A stretch of DNA of 64,000 nucleotides from Variovorax paradoxus (GCF_009755665.1 NZ_CP046622.1:2604001-2668000); one strand, 5' to 3'; positions 1-9,164 are shown, counted from the stretch's first letter. Notes: generated by a model not told the origin, from the letters alone. A program made the numbers and translations.

Positions 1-313
1 ACAATCAGCGATCAGTAAAAGTAGAACAAAGGAACTACATTTTAGCCCAAGTGGTGCTTAGAGGCACCTGCAAACCCTGCCAGCAACGTCACCGGATCGT
101 TGGAACGGGTACTAAATCGCACCTTTGTGAACTAGTTAATGGAATGAGTTCAAAAGTTAACAATGATTAGGCCCAACCGGGCACTTGTTACATAAGCTCG
201 CGCGCTCACGCTCGGCGCTCCGGCTCAGAGGGTTTGTTCGGCAATGCCCGGACTTCCTGCTCCTGATTGGTACAGCGCCACTCCACCGCGGCGGCGGACC
301 AACCAGGAACATC
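1..313. other. non-coding region upstream of autotransporter
   Basis: No convincing gene is visible in these 313 bases. The first ~190 bases are clearly more AT-rich than the rest of the window, which fits a promoter region or an older insertion boundary. A small inverted repeat (GCCC-AACC-GGGC) sits near 174-185 without a T-run. An open frame extends upstream of the autotransporter start to 185, but its extra 43 residues do not look like a signal peptide. An AGGAA Shine-Dalgarno just before 314 supports the downstream start. Confidence 0.5.
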
Positions 314-3300
314 ATGAACAAAGTATTTCGGATCGTGTGGAATGACGCGCTTGCAGCGTGGACGGTCGTCTCGGAGCTGAGCCGCGGTCACGCGAAGGCC
401 AGCAGCGCCGCCAGCACGGCAGGCGCGGCGGTGGTCCTGGCTTTGGCAACCTTGTCCATGCCCGCAGCGGCGGATTGTGTGGCCGCGGGCGCGGCCATCA
501 CATGCAGCACGGTCGGCGGAACGCAGGGCACAACGGTCGGAACCGGGCCAACCACGGCTGCCAACACCTCGGTGGATGTTCAGCCAGATGCGGAGATCAG
601 GACGGGCAACAGCACCGCGATCAGCCTTGGCAACAATGCCGCCATCACGGTTCGCGGCGGCGCCACGGTCCAGAACATCTCCACGGGCGCAGACAGCCCA
701 TACGGTGGCAGCATCGGCGCCAATACGATCGAGTTCAACAGCAACAGCACCCTCCTCATCGAGCGGAACGCCAACGTCTTTGCCGATGGAACCGCCGGCA
801 ATTCGGAGGCCGTCAATCCGCTCGGTAGCGGCAACACGATCATCAATCACGGCACCGTGCGGTCGACCCATGCGGCGATCTGGTTCCAGGCGAACTCGGG
901 CAACAACACCATCCTCAACACCGGCAGGATGGAAGCGGGCTATGTGGCGGGCGGCAGCAACCCCGGCACCGACACGGTGTTCGGCGCCAACGGCACCTCG
1001 GCGGTCGATTTCACCAACAAGGGCAGCGTCATCGGATCGCTCAACTTCGCCAACGGAAACGATGCCTTGCATGCCTTCACGGGCTCGTCGATCACCGGCC
1101 ACATCACTGGTGGCGACGGTGCCAATCTGCTCACGCTCGAGAGCGAAGATGGCGCGGCATCGACCTTTGCGCCCCTCTCTCTGAGCGGCTTCCAGACGCT
1201 GCAGAGCAATGCCGGCATCTGGACCTTCAATGTCTCGCTGCCGGGCTCGGGCATCACCAGCACGACCGTGAATGGCGGCACCCTGATCCTGGGTGCCAAC
1301 GCCAGCACCTACACGGGCAGCATGAATGTCGCAGCGGCGGGCGTCCTGCAGAGCACGGCGGAGTTCGCGCCTGGTGCGATCAGCAATGCAGGGCTGGTGC
1401 GCTTCGCCCAGCCGACCGACGCAACATACGCCGGGCTTGTCACCGGCTCCGGCGGCATCGAGAAGACCGGCGCGGGCGTGCTCACGCTGACCGCGGACCA
1501 GGCCTTCACTGGTCTCACCACCATTTCTGCGGGAACGCTGCAGCTTGGCAACGGCGGCACCTCGGGCAGCATCGTGGGCGACGTGGTGAACAACGCGACG
1601 CTGGCCGTCAACCGCTCGGATGCGCTGCTGCTCTCGGGCACCATCAGCGGCACGGGCTCGCTGGTGAAGCAAGGCGCGGGCACCACCACGCTCACAGCAG
1701 CCAACAGCTATGGCGGCGGCACCGCGCTCAAGGAAGGCCGATTGAATGTCGGCCACAACCTGGCGCTGGGCACCGGCACGCTGGCCATGGACGATGGCAC
1801 CACGCTCGGCTTCGTGGCCGACGGCCTGAACCTCGCCAACGCCATTGAGCTGACCGGCAACAACGATCCGGTCATCGACACCGGCGCCTTCAGCGAAACG
1901 CTCAGCGGCAACATCAGCGGCGGCGGCTTCATCACCAAGCTGGGCAGCGGCACGCTCACGCTCTCGGGCGCCAACACCCACACCGGCGCCACCAATGTGG
2001 CTGAAGGCACGCTCAGGGCCGGTGCCACTGGCACGTTCAGCGCGGCCTCGGCACACACCGTGGCAAGCGGCGCCACGCTCGACCTGGCGGGCTTCAGCCA
2101 GACGGTCGCTTCGCTTGCCAACAGCGGCACGGTCTCGACGGTCGGCACCACTCCGGGCACCACCCTCACTGTCAACGGCGCTTACGTAGGCAGCAACGGC
2201 GTGCTGCGGCTGGGCACTTTCCTGGGCGACAGCTCCAGCGTGAGCGACCGCCTGGTGCTCGACGGCGCGGGCGCCTCGGCGAGCGGCAAGACCAGCGTGC
2301 AGATCACCCAACTCGGCGGCCTGGGCGCGCTGACCACGGGCAACGGCATCGAGGTCGTCTCGGCGCTCAATGGCGCCACCACCACCGCGCAGACGAGCAA
2401 GGACGCCTTCGCCCTGAGCGGCGGCCACGTCGACGCCGGCGCCTACGAGTACCGCCTGCATGCGGCGGACGCGAGCGGCGCCGGCGAGAACTGGTACCTG
2501 CGCTCGACGACCACGGTGACTACACCGGTCACCCCGACGACGCCCACCACCCCACCCGCGACAGGCTCGGGCGGTTCGGGCGGCACTGCGGGCACGATCA
2601 CCGTGCAGGTGCCCACCTACCGCGCCGAAGTCCCGTTGCTGTCGGCACTGCCCAGCCAGCTGCGCCAGATGGACCTGACGATGATCGGCAACCTGCACCA
2701 GCGCATCGGCGACGACGACGCCAAGACCGCCAGCGCCGCCGCATCGAGCGGCAGCGAGCGCCGGGCCTGGGGCCGCGTGATCGCCGCCGACATCGACATC
2801 CGCCAGCAAGGCACCGCCAACCCGCACAGCAAGGGCAACGTCAAGGGCTTCCAGGCCGGCACTGACCTGTTCGCCACGTCGAACTGGCGCGCCGGCGTGT
2901 ACGTCGGCCAGCTCGACGGGCGCATCGGCGTCAACGGCTTTGCAAGCGGCATCGCCGACCTGGCCGTCGGCTCGAACGACCTGCGCAGCCAGTACCTGGG
3001 TGCCTACGGCACCTGGACCGCCGATTCGGGCTTCTACGCCGACGCCGTGCTGCAGGCCGGACGCCACCGCTACACCGCCGAACCCCTGTCCGGGCTGCGC
3101 AGCGGGGGCAAGGGCGACAGCCTGATGGCCTCCATCGAAGTGGGCCAGGCCTTTGCGCTTGGCGCGAGCGGCTGGAAGATCGAGCCGCAGGTGCAGCTGA
3201 TTCACCAGCGCCTCAGCCTGGACACCATCGCGATCTCCGGCGCGAATGTGCGGCAGGACAGCGACGACGGCTGGATCGCACGCGTCGGCGTGCGGCTGAA

Positions 3301-3586
3301 GGGCGAGGTGGCCACGGGCCTGGGCACGCTGCAGCCGTACGGCCGGTTCAACCTCTACAAGGCGAGCAGCGGTGCCGACGTGGCCCGCTTCATCGGGCCC
3401 GCCGGCGCGACAAACATCACGGGCCGCACCGGCTCGACGTTCAGCGAACTGGCCGGCGGCCTCACGCTGGCGCTGAACCAGACGACAAGCGTCTACGGTG
3501 AAGTGGGCAAGCTCTGGGCCTCGGGCGGCGACGCGCGGGTGAAGAGCACGGTGCAGGGCTCGCTGGGGCTGCGCATGAAGTGGTGA
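314..3586 (+). CDS. autotransporter outer-membrane beta-barrel protein (type Va)
   Basis: A 1090-residue type V autotransporter. The N-terminus (MNKVFRIVWNDALAAWTVV) is an extended ESPR-type signal region followed by a hydrophobic stretch and an Ala-rich cleavage site near residue 54. The passenger is Gly/Thr/Asn-rich and repetitive, as expected for a right-handed beta-solenoid. At least three autotransporter-associated beta-strand repeats (pattern GxGTLTLxxxNxYxGxTxVxxGTL) start near residues 373, 438 and 530. A Pro/Thr linker near 740-770 precedes the C-terminal translocator barrel (about 816-1090), which ends in the aromatic residue typical of Bam-inserted barrels. Substrate or adhesion target cannot be read from sequence. 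Start chosen at 314 because AGGAA lies 5-9 bases upstream and the ESPR begins there. Confidence 0.9.
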   Translation: MNKVFRIVWNDALAAWTVVSELSRGHAKASSAASTAGAAVVLALATLSMPAAADCVAAGAAITCSTVGGTQGTTVGTGPTTAANTSVDVQPDAEIRTGNSTAISLGNNAAITVRGGATVQNISTGADSPYGGSIGANTIEFNSNSTLLIERNANVFADGTAGNSEAVNPLGSGNTIINHGTVRSTHAAIWFQANSGNNTILNTGRMEAGYVAGGSNPGTDTVFGANGTSAVDFTNKGSVIGSLNFANGNDALHAFTGSSITGHITGGDGANLLTLESEDGAASTFAPLSLSGFQTLQSNAGIWTFNVSLPGSGITSTTVNGGTLILGANASTYTGSMNVAAAGVLQSTAEFAPGAISNAGLVRFAQPTDATYAGLVTGSGGIEKTGAGVLTLTADQAFTGLTTISAGTLQLGNGGTSGSIVGDVVNNATLAVNRSDALLLSGTISGTGSLVKQGAGTTTLTAANSYGGGTALKEGRLNVGHNLALGTGTLAMDDGTTLGFVADGLNLANAIELTGNNDPVIDTGAFSETLSGNISGGGFITKLGSGTLTLSGANTHTGATNVAEGTLRAGATGTFSAASAHTVASGATLDLAGFSQTVASLANSGTVSTVGTTPGTTLTVNGAYVGSNGVLRLGTFLGDSSSVSDRLVLDGAGASASGKTSVQITQLGGLGALTTGNGIEVVSALNGATTTAQTSKDAFALSGGHVDAGAYEYRLHAADASGAGENWYLRSTTTVTTPVTPTTPTTPPATGSGGSGGTAGTITVQVPTYRAEVPLLSALPSQLRQMDLTMIGNLHQRIGDDDAKTASAAASSGSERRAWGRVIAADIDIRQQGTANPHSKGNVKGFQAGTDLFATSNWRAGVYVGQLDGRIGVNGFASGIADLAVGSNDLRSQYLGAYGTWTADSGFYADAVLQAGRHRYTAEPLSGLRSGGKGDSLMASIEVGQAFALGASGWKIEPQVQLIHQRLSLDTIAISGANVRQDSDDGWIARVGVRLKGEVATGLGTLQPYGRFNLYKASSGADVARFIGPAGATNITGRTGSTFSELAGGLTLALNQTTSVYGEVGKLWASGGDARVKSTVQGSLGLRMKW

Positions 3587-3667
3587 GCCCGTCGCTCTGT
3601 CGACATGGCGTGGCGGGTGAAGGTGACACGGAAGCGTGCCGTGGAGCGGTCTACAGGCTGGTTCCGG

Positions 3668-4687
3668 TCACCCGGATGGCGGTGTGCGCGTCGTTCGGGC
3701 TTTTCGACCGGCCGCGTTTCCGGGAGATGAACGGGTCTTGCCCGGTGCGTAGTCGGCAGCCTCGAGCATTCCGACCAGCCACGCAAGACCCTCGTCCCTC
3801 ATCGCCGCCTCCGGAACAACCAGGTGCATGCGAAAACTGCTGAAAGGCACTGGTGGCTCGAGCAGCAGTACGTCATGGCGCTGCGCATGCAGCCTGGCAA
3901 AGCGCCGGGGCAGCATGCATGCGTAATCCGTGTCTGCCACAAGCATGAGCGCAAAAGCAAAGTTGGGTACGGTGAGCGCGGCTCTGCGCGTGCGGCCGTG
4001 CTCGGCCAACACGGTGTCGACGAACCCATGCGGATCGCCGGTATTCGACACCATCAAATGCTGCAGCGCGCAGTACCGCTCCAGCGAGAGATGGCGCGCT
4101 TGCGGATGACCTGAGCGCAGCGCCACGACGAAGTCTTCTTCATACAGAAAGCGGCGGTGAAACCGCGCCGGCACGTCCGGCGTGGGCACCACGGCGATGT
4201 CCAGAACACGCGATTCCAATTGCTCGTAGGCGGGCCGCCATGCAGGGCCCGGCAAGGTCTCTCCCGCTGCCGGCAGCAACTGCCGAACACTGAGCGCGAC
4301 ACCTGGCGCAGCCGATTGCAACCGAGGCAGCAGCGCTGGCAAGAGCACTGCGGACACGCCATCGGGCGCCCCTATGGTGAAGCGGCGCGTGGACGTCGAC
4401 GGGTCAAAAGGCTCTGCTGAGGCCACCACGCTGCGCACCCGGGCCAGCACTTCGGCGATGGGCGCGGCCAACTCGCTGGCGCGTTCAGTGGGCACCACGC
4501 CTTTGGGCGTTCTCAGAAACAACGGATCGTTCAGCAGGTGGCGCAACCGGCCGAGGCCATGGCTTACCGCGGAAGGCGTGAGGTTCATGCGCTGCGCCGC
4601 GCGGCCGACATGGCCCTCCTGCAGAACTGCCTCGAACAGCACCAGCAGGTTCAAGTCGACTCGGGAGAGATCAATTTGATTCAGCAT
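3668..4687 (-). CDS. LysR-family transcriptional regulator
   Basis: A 339-residue LysR-type regulator. Residues ~9-66 form the winged helix-turn-helix (DLNLLVLFEAVLQEGHVGRA, then AVSHGLGRLR), and residues ~95-310 resemble the periplasmic-binding-protein-like effector domain (NodD/SyrM-like branch, starting DLSRVDLNLL). It is divergent from the secreted NTF2-like gene at 4798, with 110 bases between them that contain a perfect 7-bp dyad. The usual LysR arrangement would make that gene its target; this is an inference. The effector is unknown. The C-terminal ~30 residues are basic and low-complexity. Confidence 0.9.
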   Translation of the reverse strand: MLNQIDLSRVDLNLLVLFEAVLQEGHVGRAAQRMNLTPSAVSHGLGRLRHLLNDPLFLRTPKGVVPTERASELAAPIAEVLARVRSVVASAEPFDPSTSTRRFTIGAPDGVSAVLLPALLPRLQSAAPGVALSVRQLLPAAGETLPGPAWRPAYEQLESRVLDIAVVPTPDVPARFHRRFLYEEDFVVALRSGHPQARHLSLERYCALQHLMVSNTGDPHGFVDTVLAEHGRTRRAALTVPNFAFALMLVADTDYACMLPRRFARLHAQRHDVLLLEPPVPFSSFRMHLVVPEAAMRDEGLAWLVGMLEAADYAPGKTRSSPGNAAGRKARTTRTPPSG

Positions 4688-4713
4688 CTCGCTGAAATCA
4701 TATCGTTGGACTC

Positions 4714-4732
4714 ATCGCTTCGCCAAAGCGAT
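4714..4732. promoter_or_regulatory. candidate LysR operator (perfect dyad)
   Basis: ATCGCTT, 5 bases, AAGCGAT: a perfect 7-bp interrupted palindrome in the divergent region between the LysR gene and the NTF2-like gene. LysR regulators usually bind a dyad of this size near such divergent promoters. No binding evidence is available. Confidence 0.45.
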
Positions 4733-4797
4733 TCTTCGTGCCGAGGCGCTCGCAACCAGCGGCAGCCCAGGCCTATGAACCGCAAAGGAAAAGATCG

Positions 4798-5331
4798 ATG
4801 TCTCCCTCAAGAAGAGCGCTGCTGGCCGGAGCCGGCGCCGGCTTGGCCACCCTGGAGTCGACCGGCGCAGAGCCATGCTCGAAGGACTCGGGCAGCCCTC
4901 GCGACGTGGCGTTGCTGTTCAAGCTGTCCGCGGACGCGAACGATGCGCTGATGCGCGGCGACGTCGACCGATACCGTGAGCTGGTGCCGATGGCGCATGA
5001 CTTTACTTTGATGTCCCCCTTTGGCGGCAAGCCGTCCAAAGGACGCACCACGGAGGCCCAATGGGAGGCGATGCGCACCTTCTTTCGCCACGGCAGGCTG
5101 TCCATGGAGTTGGTTCATGCCTACGCCGCGAAGGACATGGTGGTGCTGGCCGTGATCGAGCATGCGCAAGGCCTGGAAGTGGGCAGCTTGCCGCCGCAGG
5201 ACTGGATGCTGCGGGTGACGCTGGTCTATCGGCGTGAAAACTCGCGCTGGGTATTGGCCCACCGGCATGCGGACCCGCTCGGCGCCGGCATCAGCGTGGC
5301 CGAGGCCGCAGGGCTCGCGAGAGCAAGGTGA
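4798..5331 (+). CDS. exported NTF2/SnoaL-like protein (DUF4440 type)
   Basis: A 177-residue protein with an N-terminal export signal (MSPSRRALLAGAGAGLATL; twin Arg plus a short hydrophobic stretch, so possibly Tat). The mature part resembles the NTF2-like/SnoaL fold: an early helix (LLFKLSADANDALMRGDVDR), a middle section with MSPFGG, and a C-terminal VTLVYRRENSRWVLAHRHADP strand pair typical of DUF4440/ketosteroid-isomerase-like proteins. Such proteins are often small-molecule binders or isomerases; no activity is assignable. The start at 4798 has AAAGGAAAAG just upstream; an earlier in-frame start at 4738 would lack an SD. It is divergently paired with the LysR gene. Confidence 0.75.
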   Translation: MSPSRRALLAGAGAGLATLESTGAEPCSKDSGSPRDVALLFKLSADANDALMRGDVDRYRELVPMAHDFTLMSPFGGKPSKGRTTEAQWEAMRTFFRHGRLSMELVHAYAAKDMVVLAVIEHAQGLEVGSLPPQDWMLRVTLVYRRENSRWVLAHRHADPLGAGISVAEAAGLARAR

Positions 5332-5369
5332 AGATGGCCGGTCGCCAGAAACGGGTATCTACCAACGAA

Positions 5370-5413
5370 AATGCGAACAACCACTTGAGTGACTGTTCGC
5401 ATTACGTTTTTTT

Positions 5414-5414
<1 letters not shown>
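5370..5414. terminator. bidirectional rho-independent terminator
   Basis: Stem AATGCGAACA / TGTTCGCATT (5370-5379 with 5394-5403) enclosing a second short stem CACT/AGTG, followed on the plus strand by eight T (5407-5414). Read on the minus strand the same stem is followed by TTTT. It sits between the convergent NTF2-like gene and tRNA-Pro and probably ends both transcripts. Confidence 0.8.
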
Positions 5415-5490
<76 letters not shown>

Positions 5491-5526
5491 ACAAGCCTTC
5501 TATTCTAGCTTGAATATCGGGTGCTC

Positions 5527-6231
5527 TCAGCGTTTCTCGTACTGCGTCTTGCCGAAAAGAATCTCGCGCTCCTTGTCGCCGGTGATCGGCTGGCGCAAAT
5601 CGGCCAGCACTTTCACGCCGCGCTGCACGGCCGGCCGTGCGGCAATGGCGTCGAACCAGGCTTTCAGGTGCGGGTAGTCAGTGAGGGTGATGCCCTGTTT
5701 GTCCCAGCTGCGCAGCCACGGGAAGATGGCGATGTCGGCAATCGAATAAGTCTTGCCGGCAATGAACTTGTTCTTCGACAACTGCTTGTCGATCACCCCG
5801 TAGATCCGCTTGGCTTCGTTGCTGTAGCGCTCGATGGCGTAGCTGATCTTTTCAGGCGCATACATCCGAAAGTGATGAGCCTGCCCGAGCATGGGGCCGA
5901 CTCCGCCCATCTGGAACATGAGCCATTGCAGCACGTCGTAGCGTTCACGGTCTGACTTGGGCAGCAGCTTGCCGGTCTTGCCCGCCAGGTACACGAGGAT
6001 GGCGCCCGATTCGAAAAGAGAGATCGGCTTTCCGTCCGGGCCGTCGGGGTCGGTGATCGCGGGAATCTTGTTGTTCGGACTGATCTGCAGGAAGTCGGGC
6101 GCGAACTGGTCGCCTTTGCCAATGTTGATCGGACGGGCGTTGTACGGCAGGCCGCACTCCTCCAGCATGATGTGAATCTTGTGGCCGTTGGGCGTGGGCC
6201 AGGAATAAACCTCGATAGGCGATGCAGGCAT
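5527..6231 (-). CDS. glutathione S-transferase, nu-class/YfcG-like
   Basis: A 234-residue cytosolic GST. The N-terminal thioredoxin-like domain (about 1-85) begins IEVYSWPTPNGHKIHIMLEE and carries NNKIPAITDPDG plus LFESGAILVYLA, the cis-Pro and Glu-Ser glutathione-binding signatures. The C-terminal helical domain contains YSIADIAIFPWLRSW. The TPNG/HKI start and the NNKIPA motif match the YfcG/YghU (nu-class) group, whose members act as glutathione-dependent disulfide reductases or peroxidases. Start chosen at 6231 (MPASPIEVYSW) with GGAG 9 bases upstream; an in-frame extension to 6303 lacks homology. Substrate not assignable. Confidence 0.88.
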   Translation of the reverse strand: MPASPIEVYSWPTPNGHKIHIMLEECGLPYNARPINIGKGDQFAPDFLQISPNNKIPAITDPDGPDGKPISLFESGAILVYLAGKTGKLLPKSDRERYDVLQWLMFQMGGVGPMLGQAHHFRMYAPEKISYAIERYSNEAKRIYGVIDKQLSKNKFIAGKTYSIADIAIFPWLRSWDKQGITLTDYPHLKAWFDAIAARPAVQRGVKVLADLRQPITGDKEREILFGKTQYEKR

Positions 6232-6360
6232 GTCTCGGGGCTCCGGTATGCGGGTTGTAATTTGCGGGTTGTGATTCGAGGCAGGCAGCATATACGCGGC
6301 CACTCAATTGCGTGCAGCGCCGGGAATTGCAGTGCGCCGCGTACCGCCTTGCGAAGCCGC

Positions 6361-8040
6361 TCAGGCGACGGCCGAGTTGGACGACAGGTGCTGGTGAATC
6401 AATGCCACCACGGCAGCCCCTTCGCCGATGGCGCCGCCCACCCGCTTGACCGAGCCCGAGCGCACGTCGCCCACGGCAAACACCCCTTGCACGCTCGATT
6501 CAAGCGCGGTGGAGGGCCGTGCCGGAAAGCCGCTGCTCGCCGCGGTGCCTGTCAGCACAAAGCCGTGCTTGTCGACCGAAACCCCGCAGCCCTCCAGCCA
6601 ACTGGTTTCAGGCTCGGCGCCAACGAAGAGAAAGATGTTGCGGGCCGCGCAGTCGTGTTCTTCGCCGGTGGTCTGGCAGCGCCACCTGGCGCCGGTAAGG
6701 CCTTCGTCGGAGCCGCCGTTCAGCTTGACCAGCTGGGTGTGCGGATGCAGTTCGATGTTGGGCGTGGCCTCGATGCGGTCGATGAGGTAGCGCGACATGC
6801 TGGCCGCAAGCGAAGGGCCGCGCACCAGCACATTGACCTTGGCTGCATGGCGCGACAAGAATACCGCCGCTTGTCCGGCAGAGTTGCCGCCGCCGACAAG
6901 CGCCACCTCTTGCTGCGAGCAGAGCTTTGCTTCGATGGCCGACGCCCAGTACCAGACGCCCCGGCCTTCGAATTCGGACAGCCGCGGCACATCCGGTCGC
7001 CGGTAGCGCGCGCCGCTGGCAATCACCACGGTGCGCGCATTGATGGTGCGGCCATCGGCAAGCGCTATGCGCAGGCTGCCCATCGGGTTGTTGCGCGTGC
7101 AGTCCAGCGATGTGACCTTCACAGGAATGAGCATCTCGACGCCAAATTTCTGGGCCTGCACGAAAGCCCGGCCCGCGAGGGCCTGCCCCGAGATGCCTGT
7201 GGGAAAGCCAAGGTAGTTCTCGATGCGCGCGCTGGCGCCGGCCTGGCCGCCGAAGGCGCGGCAATCGAGCACGATCACGTGCAGGCCTTCGGAGGCCGCA
7301 TAAACCGCGGTGGCCAGGCCGGCGGGGCCGGCACCCACTACGGCCACGTCGAACAACTCGTCGCGCTCGGCGGTGTCCACCATGCCGAGGCAGCGGGCCA
7401 ATGCATCTTCGGCCGGGTTGACCAGCACCGAGCCGTCGGGGCACACCGCCAGCAGCTTGCAGGTGCCGTACTGCTCGAGCAGCGCCGCGGCGTCGGGATC
7501 TTCCGCCGCATCGACCAGGTGATAGGGATGGCCGTTGCGGCGCAGAAAGTTCTCGAGCCGCGCCATGTCGGGCGACTCGGGCTTGCCGATGAGCACCGGT
7601 CCGCTTGCGCCTGATTCGATCAACGCCACGCGCCGCAAAATCAGCGCGCGGGTGATGCGTTCGCCAAGGTCCGCTTCGGCCACGAGCAAGGCGCGCAATT
7701 GCGCAGGCGGCACCACCAGCGCTTCGACTTCTTCGTCGGCATGGCCGTCGACAAGGGCAGGGCGGCCGCTCAGCTGGCCCACCTCGGCAAGGAACTCGCC
7801 CGGCCCCTGGCGAACGATGGGCACCACATGCCCGAGGCCGTCGCGCTGGGTGATGGCGACCACGCCCTTCAGCAGCACGAACATGCCCGGGCCTGTTTCT
7901 CCGGCGGTGAAGAGCCTTTCCCCGCGCGCAAATCGCTGCACCGTTCCGAAGCGTGCAATGCGCGCAATCTCGGCGTCGCTGAGAACGGGAAAGGTCTGGT
8001 GAAGGCGGTTGTCGAAATTGCTGCTTGCGTCTGTGGCCAT
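6361..8040 (-). CDS. FAD-dependent thioredoxin-reductase-like protein with N-terminal cNMP-binding domain
   Basis: 559 residues in three parts. Residues ~10-140 are a cyclic-nucleotide-binding/CRP-like sensor (FARGERLFTAGETGPGMFVL, then GEFLAEVGQLSGRPALVDG). Residues ~150-222 look like a degenerate glutaredoxin-like segment (GPVLIGKP...NGHPYHLVDA). Residues ~228-550 are a two-dinucleotide-domain flavoprotein with FAD motif VVGAGPAGLATA, NADPH motif LVGGGNSAGQAA and C-terminal VFAVGDVRSGSVKRV. The catalytic CxxC of true thioredoxin reductase is absent: the segment reads VWYWASAIEAKLC. It is therefore probably not a disulfide reductase but an NAD(P)H-dependent flavoenzyme of unknown acceptor, perhaps regulated through its N-terminal ligand domain. 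Divergent from the acyltransferase gene at 8211. Confidence 0.85.
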   Translation of the reverse strand: MATDASSNFDNRLHQTFPVLSDAEIARIARFGTVQRFARGERLFTAGETGPGMFVLLKGVVAITQRDGLGHVVPIVRQGPGEFLAEVGQLSGRPALVDGHADEEVEALVVPPAQLRALLVAEADLGERITRALILRRVALIESGASGPVLIGKPESPDMARLENFLRRNGHPYHLVDAAEDPDAAALLEQYGTCKLLAVCPDGSVLVNPAEDALARCLGMVDTAERDELFDVAVVGAGPAGLATAVYAASEGLHVIVLDCRAFGGQAGASARIENYLGFPTGISGQALAGRAFVQAQKFGVEMLIPVKVTSLDCTRNNPMGSLRIALADGRTINARTVVIASGARYRRPDVPRLSEFEGRGVWYWASAIEAKLCSQQEVALVGGGNSAGQAAVFLSRHAAKVNVLVRGPSLAASMSRYLIDRIEATPNIELHPHTQLVKLNGGSDEGLTGARWRCQTTGEEHDCAARNIFLFVGAEPETSWLEGCGVSVDKHGFVLTGTAASSGFPARPSTALESSVQGVFAVGDVRSGSVKRVGGAIGEGAAVVALIHQHLSSNSAVA

Positions 8041-8210
8041 TTAAAGAAACTCCAGTGTCGCGACCCACCGCATTAGACAGCCTGGCGGGCCGAATGGGGC
8101 AGCCCCGGAATGGGCGCCAACACGCTGTAACACCGTCATGCAAATGCAATGCCACTGACATGCCGGTTTCACCGCGAGTGCAGAGACTCCATCGGCAGAA
8201 AGGGTTCCCA

Positions 8211-9086
8211 ATGAAAGAACTGCCCAATCCGACGTTTCCGCTGTCGCAGATCGGACTGCGCGCCGCCTTGTGGCCCGTCCCTGCCATTGCAAACGCTGCG
8301 CGCACGTCGGTTCCCGAGGCGCCCGCCACGGTTCTGGTGCCGCCGGTCGTCGATGCCAAGCAGGGCATCTCGGTGAGCTGGGCACGCCACCTCGACGACG
8401 TGCGCGCCGCGCAGCGCCTGCGCTATGAAGTGTTCGTCGGCGAAATGGGCGCGCGTGTGAGCACGCCGGTGGCGGGACACGACATCGACCTGTTCGACGA
8501 CTTCTGCGAGCACCTGCTGGTGCGCGACGAACTCACGCAGCAAGTAATTGGCACCTACCGCGTGCTCACCCCGGCCCAGGCCCGGCGCGTGGGCAGCACC
8601 TACAGCGACACCGAGTTCGACCTGACCCGGCTGCGCGACCTGCGCGAGCGCATGGTGGAGCTGGGTCGCAGCTGCGTGCATCCCGATCATCGGCAGGGCG
8701 GGGTCATTCTTGCGCTGTGGGGCGCGCTGGCCGGCTTCATGCACCGCAACAAGCTCGACACAATGATCGGCTGCGCGAGCATTCCCATGTCACACAACGG
8801 CGTGACCAACGGCGACGCGGCGGCCAGCATCTGGCGCCAGCTGTCGGCCAGCCACATGGCGCCGATCCAATACCAGGTGCAGCCGAGACTGCCGCTGCCG
8901 GTCGAGCGCCTGGACAGCGCGCTCGACGTCGAGCCACCGGCGCTTATCAAGGGCTACCTGCGCCTGGGCGCCAAGGTGCTGGGCGCTCCGGCATGGGACC
9001 CGGATTTCAACACCGCGGACCTGCCGATGCTGATGCGCATCGACGACTTGCCGGCGCGCTACCGCAAGCATTTTCTGGGCGCATGA
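8211..9086 (+). CDS. GNAT-type N-acyltransferase, OlsB-like
   Basis: A 291-residue protein with the acyltransferase fold seen in OlsB (ornithine N-acyltransferase) and related hemolysin-type N-acyl-amino-acid synthases (Acetyltransf_5): RLRYEVFVGEMGA at ~75-87, FDDFCEHLLVRD, IGTYRVLTP, and VELGRSCVHPDHRQGGVILALW, which is the acyl-donor-binding core. OlsB attaches a 3-hydroxyacyl chain from acyl-ACP to ornithine to make lyso-ornithine lipid. An OlsA partner is not in the window. It sits directly upstream of ppk within a phosphate-starvation locus; ornithine lipids commonly replace phospholipids when phosphate is scarce, so the position fits. The start at 8211 has AGAAAGGG upstream. A different N-acyl-amine product is equally possible. 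Confidence 0.78.
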   Translation: MKELPNPTFPLSQIGLRAALWPVPAIANAARTSVPEAPATVLVPPVVDAKQGISVSWARHLDDVRAAQRLRYEVFVGEMGARVSTPVAGHDIDLFDDFCEHLLVRDELTQQVIGTYRVLTPAQARRVGSTYSDTEFDLTRLRDLRERMVELGRSCVHPDHRQGGVILALWGALAGFMHRNKLDTMIGCASIPMSHNGVTNGDAAASIWRQLSASHMAPIQYQVQPRLPLPVERLDSALDVEPPALIKGYLRLGAKVLGAPAWDPDFNTADLPMLMRIDDLPARYRKHFLGA

Positions 9087-9164
9087 AACCAGCGGTCGCC
9101 CGGCCCGCCGCCAGGCCATCTGCTTCTTCGCCCGGTTCGGGAGAGTCGGGCGCTGGCGCCCCAG

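Noticed and set aside
206..3205. 999-residue open frame antisense to the autotransporter
   Set aside because: Ala/Arg/Gly/His-rich low-complexity product, mirror of a GC-rich gene; no domain. A codon-bias shadow.
6172..7614. 480-residue plus-strand frame over the GST and flavoprotein region
   Set aside because: Antisense to two well-recognised genes and lacks any domain.
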